Assembly: GCA_019359095.1 (NCBI GenBank)
Contig: JAHHHZ010000001.1
Coordinates: forward strand, 1 to 64,000
DNA from: Pleurocapsa minor HA4230-MV1
GTDB lineage: Bacteria > Cyanobacteriota > Cyanobacteriia > Cyanobacteriales > Xenococcaceae
Length of the DNA stretch: 64,000 nt
Reading direction: 5' to 3'
Shown here piece after piece: positions 1 to 6,431 of this stretch. The translations under genes were made by a program, and so were the position numbers. Positions within the stretch are counted from its first letter, which is position 1, and each line of letters begins with the position of its first letter. A model generated the notes under the pieces. That model was not told where the DNA came from. It made no database searches and worked only from the letters and a program-made list of their open reading frames with translations.

Positions 1-2
1 CA

Positions 3-338
3 AAATCTTTAATTGACTCTTATTCTAAAGCTTTAAATGCTCTAGGTATCACAACTTGCCAAATACATAGAAGCCAAGCTGACGATCTCACAACTCCAGG
101 GTTAAGAGTAGCCACAATGCACCGAGTCAAAGGACTTCAGTTTGAATACGTGCTGTTGGCTGGTTTAACCAAAGATGAGTTGCCACCGAAAAGAATACTC
201 GATCGCTTGTCGGATAATCGGGCGCGTCTGTCTTTAATCGAACGCGATCGCTGTTTGCTTCACGTTGCAGCTACTCGCGCTAAAAAAGAAGTTTTGGTTA
301 CTTATCACGGTCAGCCAAGTAAATTAATTGAACATTAA
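3..338 (+). CDS. UvrD/Rep-type helicase, C-terminal end (5' truncated by window)
   Basis: The frame is open from the first bases of the window, so this is the tail of a longer gene rather than a 73-residue protein starting at 117. It carries late superfamily 1A helicase motifs: a motif V-like stretch (VATMHRVKGLQFEYVLLAGL) and a motif VI-like stretch (HVAATRAKKEVLVTYHG). In this family those residues contact DNA and couple ATP hydrolysis to unwinding. Nothing follows motif VI except about ten residues, so the protein ends close to the catalytic core, as in short UvrD-like or Cas4/PD-DExK-lacking relatives. The stop lies 18 bp before the next reading frame and a strong inverted repeat follows. 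The substrate and exact subfamily cannot be given without the upstream part. Confidence 0.8.
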   Translation, partial: KSLIDSYSKALNALGITTCQIHRSQADDLTTPGLRVATMHRVKGLQFEYVLLAGLTKDELPPKRILDRLSDNRARLSLIERDRCLLHVAATRAKKEVLVTYHGQPSKLIEH

Positions 339-374
339 ATAAACAAAAAACCGTATTTGAGGAGATTGTACCGT

Positions 375-410
375 TTTTACTGCCGAAAACTAGGATTCTC
401 GGCAGTAAAA
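375..410. terminator. Perfect 12-bp inverted repeat between helicase and integrase
   Basis: TTTTACTGCCGA at 375-386 and TCGGCAGTAAAA at 399-410 form a 12-bp stem with a 12-nt loop. It sits just after the helicase stop and before the preferred integrase ATG at 438. There is no clear T-tract on the plus side. On the minus side the stem is followed by several T residues, so terminator is one reading and operator or recombination site is another. Confidence 0.5.
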
Positions 411-437
411 TATGATAAGTTGCCAAAAGCTAGAACC

Positions 438-1496
438 ATGACGATTAACAACACAGAGCGCGCGAACCATAACCACCCAGATTCAAATAATAATTCTGAC
501 GGTCGAAAACGTCGAGGTCATGGAGCAAAACATAAACCAGTCTCCTTGCCGACTGTCGAAGTGATGAGACAGTGTTTTAACAAATATTTAGAGATTGAAG
601 TAGCTAATGGTGATGCTGCACCCGATACAATCAAGACCTATCAGCGTAGAATCGAGCAGTACTTAACTTGGTGTAGCCAGAGGTCTTTATCTCCTGCTTT
701 AGTAACCCAGGAAGATATTTTAAACTATCGAAGATATTTAATAGTCGAGCGCAAGCTTCAATCTAAAACGATCGCTTTGACATTAGTAGTAATTCGAGCT
801 TTTTATCATGCTTGTTTTAAACTTGATTTGGTCAAAGAAAATTTGGTTATTGGAGTAAATCCGCCCAAAACTAAAATAGATGCTGTTGATTCGATCACTT
901 TTTTAACCATAGAGCAATTAAAACATTTGTTTTCTCAGATGAGCAGTGATAATTCCGTCAAGTCATTACGCGATCGCTTCATTGTCAGTTTGATGGCATT
1001 AGAAGGATTACGCACCGTCGAGTTAAATAGAGCGTCTGTTGGCAATATAAGAGGAAACAAGGGCGATCGATGTTCCCTTTGTGTTGAAGGAAAAGGTAAA
1101 ATTCGTACTGTTCCTTTACGTGACGATTTGGCTAATTTGATGTGGCGATATCTTGAAGCTAGATCTTTTCAAGGAGAAAAACTTACTTCGATTTCTCCCT
1201 TATTTATTTCCTTATCAAACCGTTTTAATGGGCGTAGATTGTCTCGTCGAGGTATTCGCTATATAGTTGATGGTTATTTAAATGAAGCTGGCTTAAAAGA
1301 AATCGATTTCAACTCCTCTCGCTCTTGCCATAGCCTGCGTCATACAGCAGGAACTTTAGGGTTGGCAGGGGGAGCAAGTTTGAGACAAGTGCAGGAACTT
1401 TTAGGACATAGCGATCCTAAAACTACAGCTATCTATGCTCATGTTTTAGAGCGTCATGAAAATAATCCTGCTCTCGGTATTAATGTTGAAATTTGA
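438..1496 (+). CDS. Tyrosine recombinase / phage-type integrase
   Basis: A 352-residue site-specific recombinase that would cut and rejoin DNA through a 3'-phosphotyrosine, for example for plasmid dimer resolution or integration of a mobile segment. From the ATG at 438 there is a basic N-terminal tail, a SAM-like core-binding domain (about 40-150) and a catalytic domain with the full pentad-type set visible: Arg192 in EGLRTVEL, Lys in the GKGKIR turn, His298-x-x-Arg301 in HSLRH, His324 in LLGHSD and nucleophile Tyr333 in AIYAH. An in-frame TTG at 357 would add 27 residues but runs through the 375-410 hairpin, so ATG 438 is preferred. Plasmid-borne XerC/D-like recombinases near RuvC-like and ParAB genes usually serve plasmid maintenance; that role is inferred here. 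Confidence 0.9.
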   Translation: MTINNTERANHNHPDSNNNSDGRKRRGHGAKHKPVSLPTVEVMRQCFNKYLEIEVANGDAAPDTIKTYQRRIEQYLTWCSQRSLSPALVTQEDILNYRRYLIVERKLQSKTIALTLVVIRAFYHACFKLDLVKENLVIGVNPPKTKIDAVDSITFLTIEQLKHLFSQMSSDNSVKSLRDRFIVSLMALEGLRTVELNRASVGNIRGNKGDRCSLCVEGKGKIRTVPLRDDLANLMWRYLEARSFQGEKLTSISPLFISLSNRFNGRRLSRRGIRYIVDGYLNEAGLKEIDFNSSRSCHSLRHTAGTLGLAGGASLRQVQELLGHSDPKTTAIYAHVLERHENNPALGINVEI

Positions 1497-1507
1497 GCAG
1501 ATTACTT

Positions 1508-1783
1508 TTATCTACGTGAGCGGGAAGACCCCGTTAAACCGAAGCTTAGCGAGAAATGATGTTTTGCTTGCTCTATCTCTTCTAACCTTTTCTGAAGTTT
1601 ATCTACAACTGTTGAAGTGTCTTTAGATCCTTTTCGATTTAACCTTAAATTTAAATTATTGAGCATGATTATTAGGGTATATTGATTGATAATTCTGCCG
1701 ACACTTTTTATGCTTCTTTGCTCAATTACGATTTTATCTCTTGCAAACCTCAGAAGCTCTATAATATAAGAATATTTAATTAA
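1508..1783 (-). pseudogene. Possible decayed small ORF, coiled-coil-like
   Basis: On the minus strand this stretch stays open for 92 codons, ending at a TAA at 1508-1510. It reads like protein (GRIINQYTLIIMLNNLNLRL, then a charged helix with VVDKLQKRLEEIEQAKHH), but no good start codon lies at its 5' end. The only ATG is internal. It may be the remnant of a gene disrupted by rearrangement between the integrase and the RuvC-like gene. No family was recognised. Confidence 0.25.
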
Positions 1784-1993
1784 TTATTTATAGAAGAAAT
1801 CGTCAAACTTCAATCGAGTACTAGTTAAAAATCATACTGTTTTTCAAAGCACAATCGACAATAGCAGCGCGTAGGGAGGGCGAATTTAAAGCCAATGTTT
1901 TCATCTTTGCCGAATCAAGCTGTGGCTTTGCTCTTTCATAAAGAGCAATCGAGTTTTCGCTATTATGTGCATTGTTAAAAATCACCCCATCAA
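1784..1993. other. Intergenic DNA without recognisable gene
   Basis: Together with the flanking doubtful ORFs, the whole 1497-2148 gap holds no convincing gene. It is AT-rich on the left and turns GC-rich near 2030-2080, where short palindromic repeat-like DNA (GGGCGGAACGCCC, CGCCGCTAGGGGCTG) is seen. Such GC-rich islands recur in other gaps of this window. Confidence 0.4.
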
Positions 1994-2152
1994 TCAACCC
2001 GTAAATCTCAACGTTTTCGTCAAATTACAGACAGGGCGGAACGCCCAATGCGCCGCTAGGGGCTGTGCTTCGCTACGCCAGTAATCACGAGATTCAATTT
2101 CTAATTCTTGGTCGCGCTCTGAAACATCAATTCCGCAGAATCTTATTCTCAA
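1994..2152 (-). CDS. Doubtful 52-residue ORF downstream of RuvC-like gene
   Basis: A minus-strand frame opens with a TTG that overlaps the RuvC-like stop codon (TTGA arrangement) and runs 52 codons. The first 25 residues look protein-like (RFCGIDVSERDQELEIESRD), but the second half is translated from the GC-rich repeat island at 2030-2080. Either a short translationally coupled gene was extended by a repeat insertion, or it is chance. No family recognised. Confidence 0.25.
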   Translation of the reverse strand: MRIRFCGIDVSERDQELEIESRDYWRSEAQPLAAHWAFRPVCNLTKTLRFTG

Positions 2153-2637
2153 CTAATATTATTCCTCAAGCCACACAAACCCGCATAACCAATACCAATG
2201 GCATCAACGCTATCATCAATTGGCAAAGTTTCTAAATCGAATAAAACCTGTACCATCCCTGCTACTTCATTCTTATCCGCTTTGCCATAACCTAGATGAC
2301 ATTTCCAACTTGATTGATGTAGATATACAGGTTGAATCCCCATCTCTCGGTAACAGACTAAATTAATCACGCCAAAGGCTTGTAATACTCCTCCTGCTGC
2401 CTTGATGCTTCTACCAAAGAAGGGCATCTCAATCGCTATGTGTGCGGGTCGAAATTCAGCGATCAATTCCACCATGTTCTGCTCGATTTCCAGCAGTCTT
2501 TCAGATGTGGTTAACTGTTTACTAGTTTCTATCGTTCCAAATTCTAGTAATCGTGCATCTAGGGCTTTAACCTCTTCTAAAAATGCCCAACCAATTGTTG
2601 CTAGTCCAGGGTCAATTCCCAACCAGGTTTGATTCAT
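2149..2637 (-). CDS. RuvC-like Holliday-junction resolvase
   Basis: A 162-residue RNase H-fold endonuclease expected to cleave four-way junctions. The RuvC acidic set is visible: Asp9 in LGIDPGLATIGW, Glu70 in IAIEMP, and Asp142/Asp145 in DDSVDAIGIG. The length is that of typical RuvC (about 160-170). Chromosomal ruvC genes are usually linked to other housekeeping genes; here it is alone and beside a recombinase and a partition cassette, so this is probably a plasmid-borne orphan paralogue used in recombination, dimer resolution or relaxosome processing. It is divergent from the small gene at 2671 with about 33 bp between the starts, so the promoters must overlap. Confidence 0.88.
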   Translation of the reverse strand: MNQTWLGIDPGLATIGWAFLEEVKALDARLLEFGTIETSKQLTTSERLLEIEQNMVELIAEFRPAHIAIEMPFFGRSIKAAGGVLQAFGVINLVCYREMGIQPVYLHQSSWKCHLGYGKADKNEVAGMVQVLFDLETLPIDDSVDAIGIGYAGLCGLRNNIS

Positions 2638-2670
2638 TCGACCACCGCATATTGCTATATATTATTTATC

Positions 2671-2934
2671 ATGGATAGTTTTCCGTCTGGAATTAACCGT
2701 CAAACCGTCAAAGATACTTTGAAAAAACTTAATTCTGGAAAAGGGCAAAAGAAAGTCCAAAAACTGCTGCGAGAGTACACAGATAGCAATCAAAGTCAGC
2801 TAAACGATGATGAGTTTATCGAGCAGATAGTCAAGGATACAGAGATTCTTAATTTACTAAATCTTGACAGGATTAAACCTACCAGCTTAAAAGCTTCTCT
2901 ATCGGCTTTGCTTTTAAGAACACAAGTAAAATAG
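2671..2934 (+). CDS. Small hypothetical protein (87 aa)
   Basis: Not recognised. From ATG 2671 it begins MDSFPSGINRQTVKDTLKKL and is mostly helical and charged, with a GKGQKKVQKLL basic patch and an acidic middle (NDDEFIEQIVKDTEI), no membrane segment and no cysteine pairs. An upstream in-frame ATG at 2629 would overlap the RuvC-like gene and add 14 hydrophobic residues, so 2671 is preferred. Its divergent arrangement with the RuvC-like gene suggests co-regulation. A DNA-associated accessory role is possible but not shown. Confidence 0.6.
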   Translation: MDSFPSGINRQTVKDTLKKLNSGKGQKKVQKLLREYTDSNQSQLNDDEFIEQIVKDTEILNLLNLDRIKPTSLKASLSALLLRTQVK

Positions 2935-2940
2935 CGATTA

Positions 2941-2998
2941 CCCTAAAGGATATGCGTAGCGGTATTCTTTAGCACTAGCCCTAAAGGATTCCTTTAGG
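2941..2998. repeat. Dispersed palindromic repeat, CCTAAAGG core
   Basis: Contains CCTAAAGG-ATT-CCTTTAGG (2980-2998, 8-bp arms) preceded by a second CCTAAAGGATATGCGTAGCGG copy. Related CCTAAAGG-plus-GCTTCGCG sequences occur at 52103-52124 and 60100-60121. It follows the small gene at 2671-2934 and may act as its terminator. It belongs to the short palindromic repeats common in cyanobacterial intergenic DNA. Confidence 0.6.
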
Positions 2999-3149
2999 AC
3001 GTTAGGAGCTAATCCGTGATAGACGCATCCGAATAAGTGTACCCTTCTCGCAATCGCACTTACTACAACTTATCTTACAAAGAAACCTTTTTTGCTTATA
3101 TTATCTTATATCATCACACTTTTTCATACTTTATGTTATCGTACTAGCG

Positions 3150-3162
3150 GTAAACAGTTTAC
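3150..3162. promoter_or_regulatory. Candidate operator upstream of parA
   Basis: GTAAACAGTTTAC is a 13-bp perfect palindrome (6-bp arms) centred about 28 bp before the parA ATG at 3184. Partition operons are usually autoregulated through such a site, here by ParA, ParB or the RHH protein at 4695. AT-rich CTTATATTATCTTATATC sequence at about 3095-3115 may be the promoter or centromere DNA. Confidence 0.4.
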
Positions 3163-3183
3163 TTATCTCTACACATTTTTTCG

Positions 3184-3813
3184 ATGACGATTTTTTCAAT
3201 TTGCAATATAAAAGGCGGTAGTGGCAAAAGTACAACAGCTATTCACTTAGTAAGTTTCTTATCAAATCATGGCTTCAAGACTGCCTTGGTAGATTGTGAT
3301 GGACAACAATCATTAAGCGCCTGGGCCAACTCGGTGGATTCTTTGAAGGAGCTGACGATCTTTAAAAGTACCGATACTGATGAAATTGAAGACGAGATTA
3401 TTAAGTTAGAGAGTAGCTACGATGCGGTAGTAGTAGATACAGCAGGGAGTTCAGAAGAAACTATGAAAATTGTAATCAGCCTCAGCGATCGGGTTGTTAT
3501 ACCCCTGTCTCCCTCGTCGTTAGATATTACTTCAACAGTCGCGACTATAAAACAGGTAGTTCGGGCAAGAAGACGAGCAGCTAAAAATATTTCAGCCACG
3601 GTATTTTTAAATAAAGTTGTGAAAAATACCACATTACTAAAAGAAACTAGAGAGCTATTTGCGGATTTTGAGGATATTAAATTTAGTTCTGTAGAAATTC
3701 CTCACACTCAGAGAATAATTAGGCTAACCTCTGACAAGCAGACAGCATTTGACAGCAAATCTAATGAAGATCTTGCTAATTTATACAGCCAATTGTTCGC
3801 TCAGATAATTTAA
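3184..3813 (+). CDS. parA: ParA-family partition ATPase
   Basis: A 209-residue Walker-type ATPase of the short (type Ib) ParA class that drives plasmid segregation with a centromere-binding partner. The deviant Walker A motif KGGSGKST is at residues 10-17 with the signature Lys10, followed by the switch region LVDCDGQQS and Walker B-like VVVDTAG. It has no N-terminal DNA-binding extension. It is followed 13 bp later by a ParB-like gene and then a small RHH gene, all rightward, so they should be one partition operon. An operator-like palindrome lies just upstream. Confidence 0.92.
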   Translation: MTIFSICNIKGGSGKSTTAIHLVSFLSNHGFKTALVDCDGQQSLSAWANSVDSLKELTIFKSTDTDEIEDEIIKLESSYDAVVVDTAGSSEETMKIVISLSDRVVIPLSPSSLDITSTVATIKQVVRARRRAAKNISATVFLNKVVKNTTLLKETRELFADFEDIKFSSVEIPHTQRIIRLTSDKQTAFDSKSNEDLANLYSQLFAQII

Positions 3814-3826
3814 TTAGAGGGGTAAG

Positions 3827-4702
3827 ATGAATTCGTTAATTCTAGATACTGATAAAACTGCCAAAGGAAAAGGAAGATTCATAGCTTTAACTGAAATTAC
3901 TGTTTTGAGTTGGATTAAAAATTTAATCCCGCCCCGGTCTGAAGAAGAGCAAAGACTTTTGCTCGAAAATATTGAGGATAATGGACAACAAACCCCCGCT
4001 CTAGTCACACAGCTTGATGGTCATAAATACGTTTTAGTAGACGGTCATGGACGCTATGAAGCGCTGCAACAACTACAAGAAAGTTCAATTTGGGTTGTCA
4101 GTCAGAAATTTAAGGATGAGCAGGCTATCAAAGATGCCATGCTACGCATTCAATTGGGAAGACGCAATCTAAGTGAAAATGTCAGGATACGTCTTATTGG
4201 CGAGATTTGGAATCGAAGAACTCAACTTTCAGAGGAGGGTCAGGCTGACCCCCTGACCAGGAAAGAATTGGCCAATCAAACTAAAACCAGTGAAAGTACA
4301 GTTAAAAGGGCTGCCAAATATGCCTCTGCCGTTGACAAGATTGAGTCTGTGGTTCCTGGAGCTAGAGCAATAATGGACGATCCTTCTACTCCCAGGGCGA
4401 TCGCCGAACCATTAGTCGAGATTGCCAGCATCAATCCCGAACTAGCTAAGAATATTCTCGCTCAAGTTTCCTCTGAAGAATCTGATAAGGCTAAAAATAA
4501 AGTGTTCAAGAAAGCCCTAGCCGAGGCTCAAAGGTCGGGGGGTCAGTCTGACCCCCCGAACAGAAAAGAAAAGTCTCAAAAAATAAATCTATCTCCCGAA
4601 ATTGTTGAATTGGTGATGCCCATTGCCAAGTCTAATAACTTATCATTGGCAACCCAGATTGAAAATCTAATTAAAGAGCATTTAGCGGAAATTAATGAGT
4701 AA
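3827..4702 (+). CDS. parB: ParB/RepB/Spo0J-like partition protein
   Basis: A 291-residue protein with a ParB N-terminal nuclease-like (CTPase-type) domain at about 20-120. It includes the VDGHGRYEAL box, equivalent to the GERR region but altered, and the preceding NIEDNGQQTPALV. A helix-turn-helix-like central part follows (RKELANQTKTSESTVKRAAKYA, about 145-165). The C-terminus (INLSPEIVELVMPIAKSNNL onward) looks like a small helical or ribbon-helix-helix dimerisation region. It should bind a centromere and load ParA. Two stretches of the protein, GQADPLTRKE and GQSDPPNRKE, are the translations of two near-identical DNA palindromes inside the gene. They look like inserted linkers flanking the HTH part. 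Its stop overlaps the next start by 8 bp. Confidence 0.85.
   Translation: MNSLILDTDKTAKGKGRFIALTEITVLSWIKNLIPPRSEEEQRLLLENIEDNGQQTPALVTQLDGHKYVLVDGHGRYEALQQLQESSIWVVSQKFKDEQAIKDAMLRIQLGRRNLSENVRIRLIGEIWNRRTQLSEEGQADPLTRKELANQTKTSESTVKRAAKYASAVDKIESVVPGARAIMDDPSTPRAIAEPLVEIASINPELAKNILAQVSSEESDKAKNKVFKKALAEAQRSGGQSDPPNRKEKSQKINLSPEIVELVMPIAKSNNLSLATQIENLIKEHLAEINE
4237..4251. repeat. Intragenic palindrome copy 1 (candidate parS)
   Basis: GGGTCAGGCTGACCC, 7-bp arms around one base, inside parB. The same GGGTCAG-N-CTGACCC occurs a second time at 4540-4554 and was not noticed elsewhere in the window. ParB centromeres are often roughly 16-bp palindromes near or inside par genes. A short mobile palindrome inserted in frame is the alternative. 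Confidence 0.5.
4536..4558. repeat. Intragenic palindrome copy 2 (candidate parS), 11-bp arms
   Basis: A 23-bp palindrome with 11-bp perfect arms around a central T at 4547, containing the core GGGTCAGTCTGACCC. It is longer than copy 1 because the G and C runs are extended. It encodes GGQSDPPNRKE, matching GQADPLTRKE at copy 1, so the two copies are in the same reading frame and the following codons are also alike. Confidence 0.5.
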
Positions 4703-4868
4703 GGTCAAAAAAACTGTAACTTTGTCATCTGAAACAGTCGAGCGAGTCAAAGAAATAGCAAAACAAGAGTCTCGCTCCTTTTCGCAAATGCTAGATATTT
4801 TAGTTAAAAGACAGTTATCTGATAATTGTCTAACGGATGATATAGCCAATAACAATCCTCACCTTTAA
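4695..4868 (+). CDS. Small ribbon-helix-helix-type protein (57 aa)
   Basis: Starts at the ATG that overlaps the end of parB (ATGAGTAA) and encodes 57 residues: MSKVKKTVTLSSETVERVKE, then a helix AKQESRSFSQMLDILVKRQL. That is the classic CopG/Arc ribbon-helix-helix layout (short basic strand, two helices, SFSQML turn). Such proteins bind DNA as dimers, and third genes of this kind in par operons act as repressors or centromere binders. Translational coupling to parB is implied by the overlap. The C-terminal tail DDIANNNPHL is unstructured. Confidence 0.75.
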   Translation: MSKVKKTVTLSSETVERVKEIAKQESRSFSQMLDILVKRQLSDNCLTDDIANNNPHL

Positions 4869-4894
4869 TTCACTATTGAATTGTTATTAGCTAA

Positions 4895-4940
4895 AAGGGT
4901 ATGTAACAGATTTTGAATATGAGCGCGAGTTTCCCGAATT
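4895..4940 (-). pseudogene. 46-bp remnant of a sigma-70 gene
   Basis: This stretch matches 7918-7964, inside the intact sigma factor gene, at roughly nine bases in ten. On the minus strand it still reads RETRAHIQNLLHT against ETRAHLQNLLNT in the intact protein. No further sigma sequence was recognised on either side, so only a short scar of a second copy is left. Confidence 0.6.
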
Positions 4941-5007
4941 AAAATTGTTACAATCGTTGGTCGAACATCGAGCAAGTTCTACAGTTAAGCTTCGTATGAT
5001 TCATTCA

Positions 5008-5340
5008 TTAATATCTCACCGAAAAATAAAGCAAGGTCGAAATAAATGATAGAAGAAACCACAAAAAAAGTAATTGAAGCATACTTTTTTTAAGGGCAGA
5101 TTGCAATAAACGATTATTTTCAAGGATAAATTCTTGTATAGCTATTAAATGTATAACTCTAGCATTCAGCGTTTCTGTCAATTCACACAAGTCAAGGCAC
5201 TCGTGTCGTAATTTTGAATTATATTTATAATATTGAATTGCTAATTTGATAGCTTCTTGCGGCTCTGTTTCTAGATACATTCTGAGAGTTGTAGCCACAA
5301 ATTCTTCAGCTAGACGCTCTGGCTTATCTTTAGAAGACAT
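5008..5340 (-). CDS. Hypothetical protein with C-terminal membrane segment (110 aa)
   Basis: Not recognised. Residues 1-80 are a charged helical domain (RLAEEFVATTLRMYLETEPQ, with EAIKLAIQYYKYNSKLRHEC). A single hydrophobic segment near the C-terminus (LLFLWFLLSFISTLLYF) would make it a tail-anchored inner-membrane protein with a cytoplasmic N-terminus. It is transcribed opposite to the par operon and to the next gene, alone. T4SS-accessory or entry-exclusion proteins on plasmids can have this shape, but nothing here proves it. Confidence 0.6.
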   Translation of the reverse strand: MSSKDKPERLAEEFVATTLRMYLETEPQEAIKLAIQYYKYNSKLRHECLDLCELTETLNARVIHLIAIQEFILENNRLLQSALKKSMLQLLFLWFLLSFISTLLYFSVRY

Positions 5341-5456
5341 TAAATTATGATAATTCTTATGGCTCGATTTTACATCTTAATTATCATATAGAACAGAACT
5401 CTACCGATTTCTTTAATTTTTATTCGCGACCTATTCACCAAATTCAAGATGAAACT

Positions 5457-5870
5457 ATGAATTTTAAACTAGAAAAATTGTCAAATAAAGTAAAGCAAAT
5501 TAAAGTTAGTGATGAAAATATAACCACAAGAATGTTATTTTTTGAAGAATTTATTAACAACGTATCTGTTAATGGAGTTTACTATTTTGACGAATTAGAA
5601 TTTATTTCAAAAATGTCTTTTGAAAGTCAAAAAGATTTTTTTACTTTCTATGATTGCTTTTTAGAATCTAGATTTATAGAAGTTGAAGCAAAAAAAGTCA
5701 AAATAATAGTTACACTAGAAGATAGTAAATATTTTTTTAGTGTTAAATTTAATCATAAAGAAATTGAAAAAATAAGTTTTTACGATCCTAGTATTGACAA
5801 TAACGAAGAAAAAATTCTCATACTTCAAGAAATTTGGAACGATCTTTACAGAGCCATTAAAGAACATTAA
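5457..5870 (+). CDS. Hypothetical protein (137 aa), very AT-rich
   Basis: Not recognised. It is a soluble acidic/lysine-rich protein without membrane segments or cysteine motifs; the middle (SKMSFESQKDFFTFYDCFLE) and C-terminus (LILQEIWNDLYRAIKEH) look helical. Codon use is strongly A/T-biased even against its neighbours, which suggests separate acquisition. It lies between a divergent orphan gene and the left end of the IS200/IS605 element. A toxin-antitoxin or anti-restriction role cannot be excluded from position, but no motif supports one. Confidence 0.6.
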   Translation: MNFKLEKLSNKVKQIKVSDENITTRMLFFEEFINNVSVNGVYYFDELEFISKMSFESQKDFFTFYDCFLESRFIEVEAKKVKIIVTLEDSKYFFSVKFNHKEIEKISFYDPSIDNNEEKILILQEIWNDLYRAIKEH

Positions 5871-5944
5871 GAAATCTCAGTTAATGCAGACAATATTGAG
5901 ACAAAGCAGCAAACAACAAAAATTATCTTTCTTCTGGTTGAAGA

Positions 5945-5963
5945 CCCTCATGTCCCGTGAGGG
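5945..5963. repeat. IS left-end hairpin
   Basis: Six-bp stem CCCTCA/TGAGGG with a seven-base loop TGTCCCG, 19 bp from the tnpA stop. This is the likely TnpA binding structure at the left end. Confidence 0.75.
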
Positions 5964-5981
5964 ATGAAAACCAGACAGGGT

Positions 5982-6392
5982 TTAACTTGGAGAATCTTGG
6001 TCTTGGACATACTTTTTCAATACATCTATCGTAACCCCTCCGCAGCTTGAAACGAAATATGCACCTGTCCAAAAGACTCGCTTGCTATACGTTTTAGAAA
6101 CTATAGACTCGAAGGATCGCCACATTGTCTTCGATGATGTGGCTTTTAAATTGGCTATCAAGCTGCTTAACAGCTTGTGAGGTGGAAACGACACAATTAG
6201 ATGAGCGTGGTCTGACTCACAATTAAATTCAAGTAATTCGCTATCCCAAGATGCCAGTACGGATCTGAACACCCTTTCTAGTTCTGTTTTCATCGCAGCA
6301 TCAATTACTTTTCTACGATACTTAGTTACCAGTACAATGTGAACGGTTAGATTGAATACTGCTCTACGAGTAGTGCGATAGTTAGTTTTCAC
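5982..6392 (-). CDS. tnpA: IS200/IS605 HUH transposase TnpA
   Basis: A 136-residue Y1 transposase that cuts single-stranded IS ends and moves the element by a peel-and-paste route during replication. The HUH pair is His62-x-His64 in DHAHLIV, and the nucleophile is probably Tyr128 in LKKYVQDQ. The length is normal for TnpA and there is no frameshift, so it may be active. The start at 6392 lies in a 3-40 bp gap to the tnpB start on the other strand, a standard divergent arrangement. Residues CGGVTID just before the tyrosine helix are typical of the family. Confidence 0.93.
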   Translation of the reverse strand: MKTNYRTTRRAVFNLTVHIVLVTKYRRKVIDAAMKTELERVFRSVLASWDSELLEFNCESDHAHLIVSFPPHKLLSSLIANLKATSSKTMWRSFESIVSKTYSKRVFWTGAYFVSSCGGVTIDVLKKYVQDQDSPS

Positions 6393-6431
6393 GGCTTGAA
6401 AATATATGTACGGTTAATGTATAATCTTACC

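Noticed and set aside
375-410. Recombination core site for the integrase
   Set aside because: The 12-bp inverted repeat with a 12-nt spacer is somewhat like a Xer/Cre-type site, but its place just after a stop codon fits a terminator as well, and no second copy was seen in the window.
2402-2632. 76-codon plus-strand ORF
   Set aside because: Antisense shadow of the RuvC-like gene, whose catalytic residues are intact.
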